Positions 1 to 8,666 of a stretch of 19,964 bases of DNA are shown here, in pieces. The stretch is from Bdellovibrionales bacterium. GTDB taxonomy: Bacteria > Bdellovibrionota > UBA2428. Position 1 is the stretch's first letter, and each line of letters begins with the position of its first letter. The notes under the pieces are model-generated. The model saw only the letters and a program-made list of their open reading frames with translations. It was not told the DNA's origin and searched no databases. Where the stretch lies: contig JAFEAR010000233.1 in NCBI GenBank assembly GCA_018266335.1, forward strand, positions 1 to 19,964. The letters are read 5' to 3'. A program made the position numbers and the translations under genes.

Positions 1-852
1 TAAACGTAGGGACAAATCATAATCCTGAGAACCATCGCACTCGGGGCGCAGCCCACCCACGTGATTCCACAGGTGCCGCGGAACCATCAGACAATGGCAA
101 ACCCAGTTGATGAACAAGTAAGGGAAGTCCGGACGGTCGGGCTTGCGCAGCCGCGAACCGTCAACGGTTTCATCGCGTTCATTGATTTTGTACTCGTCGC
201 AGAACATGACGGTGTTGTCGGGACTCGCAACCATGCGCAAAGTTTGCTCGTAACGGAACAACAAGTCGGGACGAATCCAATCGTCGTGATCCATGAGCAC
301 CAAGAAATGCTTGGTGGCTTGGGCCGCCAGCGCATTGGTCACGCGCGAGATGCCTCCTCCCGTAGCCGCCCGATCGAATTCGAATTGCTTCAGACGCACG
401 GCATCCGGCCGCTCCTGACGGAGGGCAGCAATGACCGCCGCTACTTCGGAAGGTTGGGGGCCATCGAAACCCACCAACAGCTCAAAATCGGGCGCCGTTT
501 GATCGAGGGCGGCAATGAGGGCCCGCCGGAAGTACTGGGGTTTTGGCTTATAAACCGGCATGAGAATGGAGTAGCTGTAGCGCTCCTCCCGGGGCAGCAG
601 GGAGTGCAGGCCCAGGCAAGTACGACGCAGTTTCACAAAGCGCGCACCTTCCAGCTCGCCCAGGTCCTCGGTGGCTTCAAAAAAGTTCTCCAAAAAGCGG
701 CCCGCAGACTTGTAGGCCGTGTAGGAAAAAGTCTTAAGGTAGGCCCGCAAGTGACCCTTCTTATGTCCCTCGTAAATTCGCAGTACGATGTTCTTGAAGA
801 GCAGGGTGCCGAACACGGTCACCACATAGCGGAGGACATAGTAGACTTTCAT
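1..852 (-). CDS. GT2 family glycosyltransferase (3' end cut by window edge)
   Basis: Reading the minus strand from the ATG at 852 gives an open frame of 284 codons that runs off the left edge, so the C-terminus is missing. A GT-A glycosyltransferase core starts near residue 107 with the strand SYSILMPVYKP. It is followed by LLVGFDGPQPSE, a metal/nucleotide-binding motif VLMDHDDW at about residues 201-208 (the DxD equivalent) and GGLRPECDGSQDYDLSLR near the edge, which matches the acceptor-side ED/QD motif of GT2 enzymes. The first ~105 residues are an extra N-terminal region with a hydrophobic stretch (YVLRYVVTVFGTLLF). Family knowledge: such enzymes add sugars from nucleotide donors to growing surface glycans at the cytoplasmic membrane face. 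The neighbouring polysaccharide genes support that role. It diverges from the GT2 gene at 890. No Shine-Dalgarno is visible. Donor and acceptor are unknown. Confidence 0.88.
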   Translation of the reverse strand, partial: MKVYYVLRYVVTVFGTLLFKNIVLRIYEGHKKGHLRAYLKTFSYTAYKSAGRFLENFFEATEDLGELEGARFVKLRRTCLGLHSLLPREERYSYSILMPVYKPKPQYFRRALIAALDQTAPDFELLVGFDGPQPSEVAAVIAALRQERPDAVRLKQFEFDRAATGGGISRVTNALAAQATKHFLVLMDHDDWIRPDLLFRYEQTLRMVASPDNTVMFCDEYKINERDETVDGSRLRKPDRPDFPYLFINWVCHCLMVPRHLWNHVGGLRPECDGSQDYDLSLRL

Positions 853-889
853 GCCGCATATATAATATGCCTTACTCAGACGTACCATC
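853..889. promoter_or_regulatory. AT-rich divergent start region with a TATAAT element
   Basis: This 37-nt gap separates the divergent ATGs at 852 and 890. It contains TATAAT at 861-866, a perfect -10 hexamer for plus-strand transcription that would give a leader of roughly 15 nt for the 890 gene. No convincing -35 hexamer lies 16-18 nt upstream. The reverse strand reads TATTAT-like in the same place and could serve the minus gene. Inference from sequence only. Confidence 0.35.
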
Positions 890-1837
890 ATGTATAAAAA
901 TCAAAAAATTGCCGTAGTTGTCCCCGCCCATAACGAAGAACTTCTCATCACCCGTGTCATCGATACGATGCCGGATTTTGTGGATCACATCATCATCGTG
1001 GACGACACGAGCAAGGACCGCACTTCGGAAGTTGTTGCAGCCCGCGCCAAGACCAATCCTAAAGTGGTGCTCATTCGCCACGAGGTGAACCAAGGCGTCG
1101 GCGGCGCCATTGCGACGGGGTACAAATGGGCCCGCGATCACGACGTAGACGCCGCCGCCGTGATGGCCGGTGACGCCCAAATGGACCCGGCCGACTTACC
1201 CGCTCTTCTCGACCCCGTCGTGGCGGGACTCTGCGATTACTCCAAGGGCAATCGCCTCGTAACGGGCGAAGCCTTCAAAAAAATTCCCAAGGTTCGCTAC
1301 TTCGGCAACTCGGCACTCTCGCTCCTGACTAAAATTGCTTCGGGCTACTGGCACGTGGCCGATTCGCAAACGGGCTACACCGTCATCAACAAACAAGCGT
1401 TGCACGCCATCAACTGGGACCTCATGTTCAAACGCTACGGGCAACCCAACGACTTGCTCGTCACGCTTAACGTAAACAATTTCCGCGTACGCGACGTTCC
1501 CGTGGCCCCCGTGTACAACATCGGCGAAAAATCCGGCATCAAAGTGCGCAAGGTGCTCTTCACCATTAGCTGGTTGCTCGTAAAACTCTTTCTGTGGCGC
1601 CTAAAGGAAAAATACATCATTCGGGATTTTCACCCCCTGGTGTTCTTCTACGCCTTCGGCGCACTCCTGTTTTTTGTGGGTGCCCTGCTCTTCGCACGCC
1701 TTCTGGCTTTCTGGTACATCGATGGCGCCATTCCGCAGATTAACTTTTTGACCTGTATGTTCTGCGGCATCATGGGCGTGCAATTCACGCTTTTCGCGAT
1801 GTGGTTCGACATGGAGAGCAACAAGCACCTGCGCTGA
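890..1837 (+). CDS. GT2 glycosyltransferase, polyprenyl-phosphate sugar transferase-like, two C-terminal TM helices
   Basis: 315 aa. The GT-A domain begins with VVVPAHNE (residues 9-16), followed by the nucleotide-binding VDD at 37-39 and GDAQMDP at 94-100, where family members carry the D-x-D-type metal motif. DSQTGY near 158-163 is typical of the acceptor region of dolichol-phosphate-mannose-synthase-like enzymes. Two hydrophobic segments, about 248-272 and 281-304, anchor the C-terminus in the inner membrane. Family knowledge: enzymes of this shape transfer a sugar from a nucleotide donor to a polyprenyl phosphate or lipid-linked acceptor. The gene ends with TGA at 1837 and the next gene starts 18 nt later, so they are probably co-transcribed. 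No clear Shine-Dalgarno precedes the ATG. The exact sugar is not deducible. Confidence 0.88.
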   Translation: MYKNQKIAVVVPAHNEELLITRVIDTMPDFVDHIIIVDDTSKDRTSEVVAARAKTNPKVVLIRHEVNQGVGGAIATGYKWARDHDVDAAAVMAGDAQMDPADLPALLDPVVAGLCDYSKGNRLVTGEAFKKIPKVRYFGNSALSLLTKIASGYWHVADSQTGYTVINKQALHAINWDLMFKRYGQPNDLLVTLNVNNFRVRDVPVAPVYNIGEKSGIKVRKVLFTISWLLVKLFLWRLKEKYIIRDFHPLVFFYAFGALLFFVGALLFARLLAFWYIDGAIPQINFLTCMFCGIMGVQFTLFAMWFDMESNKHLR

Positions 1838-1855
1838 TTGCGGACATCGAAGCTC

Positions 1856-3280
1856 ATGGCCAAGAAGCTGATCATCGTTGGAGCGGGCGAAGCGGGCCGA
1901 ATGGTCGCTACCGAGATTCTTCGCACTCCGGCCCTCACGGGCAAGTACGAAATCACCGGCTTCATTGATGACGACACTCAAAAAACGGAAGTTCTAGGGT
2001 TACCCGTTCTGGGTCCTATTCGCGAAGCCGAAGCCGTCCTCAAAAAGCACCGGGCCGACGAAGTGCTCATTGCCATTCCCTCGGCCAGCCGCGACCTCAT
2101 CAACAGCATCGTCGACGTGGTTTTCAACTCCACCGCACGCGTTAAAATCGTACCGGGTTTTCACGAAATCATTGAGGGCAACGTAACGGCCCGCGAAATT
2201 CGTGGCATCGAACCCGCCGACTTGCTGGGTCGCGAAGAAGTCGGTTTCGATATCGAGAAGATTCGCAGCTTCTACGAAAACAAAAAGCTTTTCGTCACGG
2301 GGGCCGGCGGATCGATCGGCTCCGAAATTTTTGCTCAGCTACTCGAGCTCCCCATTCGCGAAGCCATTGCCCTAGGACACGGTGAAAATTCTATTTACTC
2401 GCTCATCAGCCGCTTCGGCGGGGACCGCCGCTTTCGGTACGTTATTGGCGACATGCGCGATGCCGCCAAGATGGAGCGCGAACTTATGCGCTTTCGCCCG
2501 GACGTGCTCTTCCACGCCGCGGCCCACAAGCACGTGCCCCTCATGGAAGACTATCCGGACGAAGCCGTGCGCAACAACGTTTTCGGCACGCTCGCCACTG
2601 CCCGCGCGGCTATTGCCGCCGGCGTGAAGGACTTTATTTTTGTTTCCACCGACAAGGCCGTAAACCCCACCTCGGCCATGGGCGCTTCCAAGCGTTTAGC
2701 CGAGCGGATCGTCCTCTCCCTCAACGGCCATCAGAAAACAACGCACTTCTCCCTTACTCGCTTTGGCAACGTGCTCGGCTCGCGCGGCAGCGTAGTGCCC
2801 GTGTTCCAAGAACAAATCGAACGCGGCGGCCCCCTAACGGTCACCCATCCCGAAATGACTCGTTACTTTATGTCTATTCGCGAGGCCGCGCGGCTCGTCA
2901 TCAAGTCGGGCTCGGCTGCACGCGCCGGCGGCCAAATTTTTGTGCTCGATATGGGCCAACCCTTCAAAATTGTCGACCTCGCCCGTCGTATGATCCGCAT
3001 GAGCGGCCTGTCGGAAAGCGACATCCCCATTGTTTTTTCGGGTCTACGTCCCGGCGAAAAAATGTACGAGGAAGTCCTTACGGCCGACGAGCACCTCAGC
3101 AAAACTGATTTTTCCAAGCTCTTCGTCTCCACGCAGCGGGAAATTCCTTTTTCTCCCGCAGAAGTTCAATCGATCCTTGCCGAGTTCGAAGAAGTGATCG
3201 AAACTGGCGACGGGGCCGAAGTTAAGTGTCGTCTCCAGAAGTACGTTCCGGAGTACCGTCCGCAGGGACTCCGCAACTAA
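1856..3280 (+). CDS. Nucleotide-sugar 4,6-dehydratase, FlaA1/CapD family, short form without TM helices
   Basis: 474 aa from the ATG at 1856; an in-frame TTG at 1838 directly abuts the previous stop and looks less likely. An N-terminal Rossmann-like domain (GAGEAG at 9-14) is followed by an extended SDR domain with the NAD-binding VTGAGGSIGSE at 147-157. STDKAVNP (264-271) and MGASK (275-279) follow; these are the active-site blocks of WbpM/FlaA1/PglF, where the usual SDR tyrosine is replaced. Family role: NAD-dependent 4,6-dehydration of UDP-GlcNAc to a 4-keto-6-deoxy sugar. Long family members such as WbpM and PglF carry about four N-terminal TM helices before the first domain. These are absent here, so this enzyme is probably cytosolic. 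The downstream DegT aminotransferase would aminate the product at C4. Substrate is inferred from family, not proven. Confidence 0.9.
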   Translation: MAKKLIIVGAGEAGRMVATEILRTPALTGKYEITGFIDDDTQKTEVLGLPVLGPIREAEAVLKKHRADEVLIAIPSASRDLINSIVDVVFNSTARVKIVPGFHEIIEGNVTAREIRGIEPADLLGREEVGFDIEKIRSFYENKKLFVTGAGGSIGSEIFAQLLELPIREAIALGHGENSIYSLISRFGGDRRFRYVIGDMRDAAKMERELMRFRPDVLFHAAAHKHVPLMEDYPDEAVRNNVFGTLATARAAIAAGVKDFIFVSTDKAVNPTSAMGASKRLAERIVLSLNGHQKTTHFSLTRFGNVLGSRGSVVPVFQEQIERGGPLTVTHPEMTRYFMSIREAARLVIKSGSAARAGGQIFVLDMGQPFKIVDLARRMIRMSGLSESDIPIVFSGLRPGEKMYEEVLTADEHLSKTDFSKLFVSTQREIPFSPAEVQSILAEFEEVIETGDGAEVKCRLQKYVPEYRPQGLRN

Positions 3281-3298
3281 ACGCCGGAGGATTCAGCT

Positions 3299-4522
3299 AT
3301 GGAACGCAAAGCCATTCCCTTTTCGCCCCCGGACATCACGCAGGCGGAAATCGACGAAGTCGTGGCCGCGCTAAAGTCCGGTTGGATCACCACGGGTCCC
3401 CGCACCAAAAAATTTGAAGTCGAAGTGGCCAAGTACTGCGGCGCCGAACGCGCCGTGTGTCTGAACTCCGCCACCGCCGGACTCGAACTTTCCTTGCGCA
3501 TGTTTGGGATTGGGGAAGGCGATGAAGTCATCACCACGCCGTACACTTACGCCGCAACGGCGAACGTTATCCTTCACGTGGGAGCCACGCCCGTCTTCGT
3601 AGACACCAAACCCGGCGAATTCAACATTGACCCCGCCGCCATCGAACGCGCCATCACGCCGCGCACCAAGGCCGTTATGTCCGTCGACATTGCGGGTTGG
3701 CCCGTCGACTACCGCGAAATTCGCGACGTCTTAGAACGCAAAAAAAGTCTTTACCGGCCCACCGCCGACACTCTCCAAACGAAGCTCGACCGGCCGCTCT
3801 TCATTTCCGACGCCGCACACGCTTTCGGCTCTTCCTACGAAGGCAAAAAAGTGGGCACCCAAGCGGATCTCACCGTTTTTTCGTTCCACGCGGTGAAGAA
3901 CCTAACGACTGCCGAGGGCGGAGCCGTGGTTTTCAACGCCCTTCCGGGCTTAGCTAGCGAGACGATCTACAAACAACTCATGCTGCTCGCCCTGCATGGC
4001 CAAAGCAAAGACGCCCTCGCCAAGGCGCAGGCGGGCTCCTGGTTCTACACCATCGATGTGCCCGGCTATAAATTCAACATGACCGACATCTGCGCGGGCA
4101 TTGGCCTGGCGCAACTCGAGCGCTACGAGCGCGAAATTATGCCGGCGCGCAAGCGCGTCTCCGCCGTCTACGACCGTCACTTTGCTAATCACGCACGACT
4201 CTTGCCGCCGCCCTTTTCTGCCCCCAACAAACAGGGCTGCGATCACCTCATGCCGGTGCGATTAAAGAACGGCAACGAAGCGCTCCGTGATCAGGTCATT
4301 CAAAAAATGGCCCAGCGGAAAATTTCGCTCAACGTGCACTTTATTCCCGTCGTTATGCACCCCGCCTACAAACGTCTGGGCTACGACATCAAGAACTATC
4401 CCAACTGCTTCGCCATGTACGCGAGCGAAATTAGCCTTCCCATTTATTCGACCCTCGCTCCGGCCGACGCCGAGTATATTTGTCGCGAGCTCGATGAGTG
4501 CTTGAGCGAGCTAGGATGCTAA
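3299..4522 (+). CDS. DegT/DnrJ/EryC1 family PLP-dependent sugar aminotransferase
   Basis: 407 aa. The ATG is preceded by GGAGG at 3286-3290 with an 8-nt spacer, 18 nt after the dehydratase stop. It shows the fold-type I sugar aminotransferase pattern: the N-terminal SGWITTGP substrate loop, NSATAGLEL (PLP phosphate site), ISDAAHAFG with D171 expected to bind the pyridine nitrogen, and SFHAVKN with K200 as the probable Schiff-base lysine. Family role: glutamate-dependent transamination of a 4-keto (or 3-keto) nucleotide sugar. The position directly behind the 4,6-dehydratase suggests a UDP-4-keto-6-deoxy-GlcNAc-type substrate (ArnB/PglE-like). An insertion of about 25 residues before the aspartate motif (near 145-168, RKKSLYRPTADTLQTK) makes it longer than the second aminotransferase at 10296. 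The product would be a 4-amino-4,6-dideoxy sugar; no dedicated 4-N-acetyltransferase gene is adjacent. Confidence 0.92.
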   Translation: MERKAIPFSPPDITQAEIDEVVAALKSGWITTGPRTKKFEVEVAKYCGAERAVCLNSATAGLELSLRMFGIGEGDEVITTPYTYAATANVILHVGATPVFVDTKPGEFNIDPAAIERAITPRTKAVMSVDIAGWPVDYREIRDVLERKKSLYRPTADTLQTKLDRPLFISDAAHAFGSSYEGKKVGTQADLTVFSFHAVKNLTTAEGGAVVFNALPGLASETIYKQLMLLALHGQSKDALAKAQAGSWFYTIDVPGYKFNMTDICAGIGLAQLERYEREIMPARKRVSAVYDRHFANHARLLPPPFSAPNKQGCDHLMPVRLKNGNEALRDQVIQKMAQRKISLNVHFIPVVMHPAYKRLGYDIKNYPNCFAMYASEISLPIYSTLAPADAEYICRELDECLSELGC

Positions 4523-5931
4523 AGTCGATTCTTAAGGACGGCCTGTATTACGGCTTTTCGCAAATTCTTTTTTTCGGCGTCCCCATTCTTATGGCGCCGG
4601 TATACAGCTTTTACGTTTCACCCGAATCCTTTGGCGCGCTGGAGGTTCTGCAGATTGTCGGTATTCTAGCGAACTTCCTCGTGGTCCTAGAAATCGGTCA
4701 GGGACTCGCACGCCACTACGCCGATGCACATTCCGACACCGAACGCCGCGAATGGGCTTCAACCGCCATGTGGTTTACTTTTGCCGCGTACGCCGTCTTC
4801 CTGACGGGCACCCTAGCCTTTGCCGGCCCCCTCTGTCGCTGGCTGCTGGGCTCGCTGCGCTGGCTCCCCGTTTACCGAGCCGCCCTCGTGGGGACGACCG
4901 GCATGGGAATCTTTCAGCTCTTTCAGAATCAATTGCGCTGGGATCTCAAACCTCAACCCTATGCCGCCGCCGCCGGAATCTTTGCCATTATCTCCACCGC
5001 CCTGGGATTTATTTGCGTCGCCCATTTGGATACGGGCATCGTAGGTGTTTTTTACGGCCAAATCGCCGGCACGCTCGCAGGGTCCATTGTGTCCTGGTAC
5101 TTCGGCCGCCATCGTTTTGGTCTTACTTTCCATCACGGACGCTTTCGCGGCATGCTCCATTTTTCGTTTCCTCTGGTTTTCTCCAGCATCTCGGTTTTTT
5201 TTGCGAGCTTCATCGATCGCTTAGCCATCAAACAACTCATGACCCTGGCGGACGTGGGCATTTACAGCATCGCTTTTCGTTTCGCCTCGAGCGTGAACGT
5301 GGCCTTTTTGGGTATCAGCTTTGCGCTTACGCCGCTCATTTACCGTAACTACCAGCGGCCCGAAACTCCGGGATACTTAGCGCAGCTCTTCCGTTTATTC
5401 AGCTTAGTGGCTCTCATCGTTTTGACGCTCATGACGATCCTTGCCCGCCCCCTCATTCAACACTTCACGCCCGAGGCCTACCACACGGCCTGGCGCCTGG
5501 TTCCCGTGTTGTCGCTTTCGGCCATCGCCGCCCGTCTTTACGTGTTTGCCCCGGGCCTGGAGCTCACGCGGCGCACGCGCACCATTGCGGTCATCAACTC
5601 GCTCGCCGCCGTCATTAACATTGTCATCAACTACCAATTTATTCCGGTTTATGGTCCCATGGCCGCGGCCGTGGGCACGCTGGTAGGTGCGCTCTTCGCC
5701 TTCGGTTTGCAAATGCTCCTGAGTCAGCGGTGCTATCCTGCTCCTCACCGTTTTGGTCGTTTGGCATTCGTAGCCAGCGCGGCCGCACTCTTGCTATACG
5801 GCACGGCAGAGGCAAGCTCGCCCCTCGTCTCGATTGCTAGCGGGCTCATTATTTTGGGCGCGGGAATCGCGGCCCTCACTACCCGCGATGAACGGCGCAC
5901 CGCCCTTAACTTTGTTCTACGCAGAAATTAA
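4516..5931 (+). CDS. Polysaccharide flippase, Wzx/MATE-like (MOP superfamily)
   Basis: About 471 aa from the ATG at 4516, which overlaps the aminotransferase stop by 7 nt. An in-frame GTG at 4498 would add six residues, and I cannot exclude it. The protein is hydrophobic nearly throughout, with roughly 12-14 predicted membrane segments separated by short charged loops. It opens with the typical polysaccharide-transporter layout ILKDGLYYGFSQILFFGVPILMAP, and later SFIDRLAIKQLMTLADVGIYS resembles the conserved mid-region of Wzx proteins. Family role: moving undecaprenyl-diphosphate-linked oligosaccharide from the cytoplasmic to the periplasmic leaflet. Its presence argues for Wzx-dependent export rather than an ABC transporter. 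It converges with the GT-C gene, whose stop lies only 5 nt away. Confidence 0.9.
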   Translation: MLKSILKDGLYYGFSQILFFGVPILMAPVYSFYVSPESFGALEVLQIVGILANFLVVLEIGQGLARHYADAHSDTERREWASTAMWFTFAAYAVFLTGTLAFAGPLCRWLLGSLRWLPVYRAALVGTTGMGIFQLFQNQLRWDLKPQPYAAAAGIFAIISTALGFICVAHLDTGIVGVFYGQIAGTLAGSIVSWYFGRHRFGLTFHHGRFRGMLHFSFPLVFSSISVFFASFIDRLAIKQLMTLADVGIYSIAFRFASSVNVAFLGISFALTPLIYRNYQRPETPGYLAQLFRLFSLVALIVLTLMTILARPLIQHFTPEAYHTAWRLVPVLSLSAIAARLYVFAPGLELTRRTRTIAVINSLAAVINIVINYQFIPVYGPMAAAVGTLVGALFAFGLQMLLSQRCYPAPHRFGRLAFVASAAALLLYGTAEASSPLVSIASGLIILGAGIAALTTRDERRTALNFVLRRN

Positions 5932-5936
5932 CGGCC

Positions 5937-7268
5937 TCAGTACCACTCCGGTCCAAAATAGCGAATGAGGAAGGGAAAGCTGCAGCCCACAAAAATCAGC
6001 GCCATTCCTGTAGCCACGCACCCACGCCAACGTGGGGGCAAAAAATCGAGTCCTAGCCACACAAAAAAGACCAGACCCGGCACCAGCGCCGGAAACAAAT
6101 AGCGCCCCTGCAGACCCGCACCAAAAACTCGCGTGGCACGGTACACAGAATAATTCTCCGCAAAAACCACGGCCCAGTAGCCCACGGCCACGGTGAGCAG
6201 AATTCCTAAGTGCCGCGCCATTCGTTTTCGCGACCGGATCAGCATCACCAATCCCCACACGAGCGGAAACAAGCCCAAGCGATAAAGTAAATTCACTCGC
6301 GTTGAGCGCAATAGAGATTGGTGCGACTTGATGCCAAAAATCCCCTCACTTGCGTGGGTGAAGTAAGAAGTAAAAAAATGCCGAAAGGACATCATGGAGC
6401 GGCTCGCGACTGTCTGGTCGAACTCAATGTCGCGCCGAAACTGAGCGTAATGCTCCAGGGCAATGTCGTAACCAAGCACTTTATCGGCCGACGGCTGCAC
6501 CGCGTGGTAGCGCACCAGGTTTATCCCGTACAGCTCGACGTTCAGTCCCAGAAAAGCGAGACTACTCACCAGGAGAACCATTTGACCGCGGGTCCAAGGT
6601 GCCCGCCAAAGCGAGGTCACCAGCGCCCGATCGGTGAGCAAAAAATAAAAAAAGAGTCCGCCCAAAATAAGCACCAGCGGCAACACCGTTAGCTTTGCCA
6701 GGCATCCCACCAACAGCAAGAGCAAGGTCCCCAAAAAAGCAGTCCGCGAGGCAGTGCGCACCCACCGACAAAAAAACAGAACGCTCCAAACCCCCACACC
6801 ATTAATGAAATTGTCGTAACTCACGGCGCCCGTAATGAGCGCCAGCATAGGGAGGTGGGTCAAAATGACGTAAGCTAAAATTCGTTCGCTCCGATCCCGC
6901 AGCGAATCTCGAATCAGCCAAAAACCGCCCACCATGAAGAGGGTCGCTAAGCCAATGTTCACCAGCCGCAAAAAGAGCAGGTCACTTAGCCCGGTAAAGT
7001 TCAGCTGCAAAAGCTTGCCCATGAGGAGGTGATAGAAGTACGGAAAGCGAGAAATGGGCCCGTAAGTCCAGGTTTCGGGCCCGTCGACAATCCGCCACAC
7101 CCCCGGAACCGAAAAAAAGCGGCTCAGCTGAAGGTGGTGGTGTTCGTCGGGGGCCACGGAGTCATGAAAACGCAGGGCTCCGTACAAAGCCTGGCTCCAA
7201 AAGCTCAACAGGCACAGCAGCGCAACCCACCCCTCTAAGCGCTCCCCGTTCTGACTTTTTTGCTCCAC
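5937..7268 (-). CDS. GT-C fold membrane glycosyltransferase (GT39/ArnT-like)
   Basis: 443 aa with a GTG start at 7268, supported by AAGGGG (complement of 7274-7279) 5 nt upstream. It is a polytopic membrane protein with roughly nine or ten hydrophobic segments. Between the first and second helices is [17 protein letters not shown], with D41-E42, where GT-C enzymes such as ArnT/PMT place their acidic catalytic or metal motif in the first periplasmic loop. Family role: transfer of a sugar from a polyprenyl-phosphate donor to an acceptor on the periplasmic side. It would fit as partner of the DPM1/GtrB-like enzymes at 890 or 12090, which make such donors. It lies opposite to the surrounding plus-strand genes and diverges from the UDP-sugar dehydrogenase. 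A Wzy-type polymerase is an alternative reading, but the early acidic loop favours GT-C. Confidence 0.78.
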   Translation of the reverse strand: MEQKSQNGERLEGWVALLCLLSFWSQALYGALRFHDSVAPDEHHHLQLSRFFSVPGVWRIVDGPETWTYGPISRFPYFYHLLMGKLLQLNFTGLSDLLFLRLVNIGLATLFMVGGFWLIRDSLRDRSERILAYVILTHLPMLALITGAVSYDNFINGVGVWSVLFFCRWVRTASRTAFLGTLLLLLVGCLAKLTVLPLVLILGGLFFYFLLTDRALVTSLWRAPWTRGQMVLLVSSLAFLGLNVELYGINLVRYHAVQPSADKVLGYDIALEHYAQFRRDIEFDQTVASRSMMSFRHFFTSYFTHASEGIFGIKSHQSLLRSTRVNLLYRLGLFPLVWGLVMLIRSRKRMARHLGILLTVAVGYWAVVFAENYSVYRATRVFGAGLQGRYLFPALVPGLVFFVWLGLDFLPPRWRGCVATGMALIFVGCSFPFLIRYFGPEWY

Positions 7269-7358
7269 GCGAACCCCTTCGTAAGCCCCAAAATTTACCG
7301 ATATCGTAGACGTAAATATTTGAATTCACCAGCCCTCGCGACTAGGCTTCCCCCTGCG
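7269..7358. promoter_or_regulatory. Divergent intergenic region with palindrome CGATATCG
   Basis: This 90-nt spacer separates the minus-strand GT-C gene from the plus-strand wbpA-like gene and must hold both start regions. It is locally AT-rich (7290-7327) and contains the palindrome CGATATCG at 7299-7306, flanked by TTTAC on the left and GTAAA about 7 nt to the right. No pair of good -35/-10 hexamers is obvious; TTACCG (7295-7300) with TATTTG (7317-7322) at 16-nt spacing is the best plus-strand candidate and is weak. Confidence 0.3.
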
Positions 7359-8666
7359 ATGACGCATGAAAAACTCATTCAAAAACTGAACGACCGGACC
7401 GCCGTAATTGGCATCGTGGGCATGGGCTACGTGGGCCTTCCCCTCATGCTGCGCTTCACGCAGGTCGGCTACAAAGTTCTCGGCATCGATATCGACGCCA
7501 AAAAAGTTAAAGATCTCAACGCCGGCAAAAGTTACATCGGACACATCGACAGCCAAGTCATCCAAGCCGCAGTAAAAAAAGGCTTCCGTGCCACGGCTAA
7601 TTTTGCGGACAGCAAAGAGGCCGACGCCCTCATCATCTGCGTGCCCACACCGCTCAACAAATATCGCGAGCCCGATTTGAGCTTCGTAACCAACACTATG
7701 GATGCCATTGCACCCCATTTGCGCGAAGGCCAAGTTATCTCGCTCGAAAGCACCACCTATCCGGGCACCACCGACGAAGAACTCATGCCGCGCATCGAAG
7801 CCAAGGGCTTTAAGGTCGGGAAAAATGTGTTTCTGGTTTACTCACCCGAACGCGAAGATCCCGGCAACCCCAACTTCGAAACCCGCACCATTCCTAAAGT
7901 GTGCGGTGGCACCACCAAGGAGTGTCTCCAAGTAGGGCTGGCGCTCTACGGCCAGGTCATTGATCAAGTCGTACCCGTGAGTTCCACGCGCACCGCCGAA
8001 ATGACTAAACTTCTAGAGAACATTCACCGCTCCATCAACATTGGCCTCGTGAACGAACTAAAAATCGTGGCCGATAAAATGAACATCGATATCCACGAAG
8101 TGATTCGTGCGGCGGCCACCAAGCCCTTCGGATTCACCGCTTACTACCCGGGCCCCGGCCTGGGCGGTCACTGCATTCCCATCGATCCCTTCTACCTCAC
8201 CTGGAAAGCGCGCGAGTACGGTGTGCACACGCGCTTCATTGAGCTCAGCGGCGAAATCAACGGTGCCATGCCCCGTTACGTGGTCGATAAACTTGTAACC
8301 GCCCTGAACGAACGCTCCAAACCCGTGCGCGGTAGCAAAGTGCTCGTGCTCGGCATCGCCTACAAGAAAAACGTAGATGACATGCGCGAATCACCTTCGG
8401 TCGAAATCATGGAACTGCTGCAGGAGCACGGCGCCCAAGTGAGCTACTCTGACCCGCACGTGCCCGTGTTCCCGCGCATGCGCAAACACTTTTTCGAACT
8501 TGCTTCGCAGCCCCTTTCGGCCGAACTCCTCAAAGGGGTGGATGCCGTGATCATTGCCACGAACCACGATTCCTTTGACTACGCGCTCATTAAGCAACAC
8601 GCCAAGCTCATCGTCGACACGCGCGGCGTCTACTTAGAACCCATGCCGAACCTGGTGAAGGCCTAA
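7359..8666 (+). CDS. wbpA: UDP-N-acetylglucosamine 6-dehydrogenase, WbpA-like
   Basis: 435 aa from the ATG at 7359. The frame is open 33 codons further upstream to a TTG, but that stretch ([13 protein letters not shown]) is not family-like and lacks a ribosome site. The N-terminal Rossmann motif is [12 protein letters not shown] (18-29). CVPTPLN (94-100) and STTYPGTT (131-138) are typical of the UDP-glucose/GDP-mannose dehydrogenase superfamily. The catalytic cysteine is C272 in [16 protein letters not shown]-terminal UDP-binding domain follows ([20 protein letters not shown]). Family role: NAD-dependent four-electron oxidation of UDP-GlcNAc at C6 to UDP-GlcNAcA. Assignment to the GlcNAc branch rests on the HCIPIDP-type active site and on the WbpB/D/E-like genes that follow with 1-4 nt overlaps. 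This would be the first step of the diacetamido-uronate pathway. Confidence 0.92.
   Translation: MTHEKLIQKLNDRTAVIGIVGMGYVGLPLMLRFTQVGYKVLGIDIDAKKVKDLNAGKSYIGHIDSQVIQAAVKKGFRATANFADSKEADALIICVPTPLNKYREPDLSFVTNTMDAIAPHLREGQVISLESTTYPGTTDEELMPRIEAKGFKVGKNVFLVYSPEREDPGNPNFETRTIPKVCGGTTKECLQVGLALYGQVIDQVVPVSSTRTAEMTKLLENIHRSINIGLVNELKIVADKMNIDIHEVIRAAATKPFGFTAYYPGPGLGGHCIPIDPFYLTWKAREYGVHTRFIELSGEINGAMPRYVVDKLVTALNERSKPVRGSKVLVLGIAYKKNVDDMRESPSVEIMELLQEHGAQVSYSDPHVPVFPRMRKHFFELASQPLSAELLKGVDAVIIATNHDSFDYALIKQHAKLIVDTRGVYLEPMPNLVKA

Noticed and set aside
61..897. Plus-strand open frame of 278 codons
   Set aside because: It lies antisense to the GT2 gene on the minus strand, whose translation shows clear glycosyltransferase motifs; the plus frame has no recognisable domain.
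7260..7358. Upstream TTG extension of the WbpA-like protein
   Set aside because: The extra 33 residues are basic, not family-like, and no ribosome site precedes the TTG; the ATG at 7359 gives the normal N-terminus.
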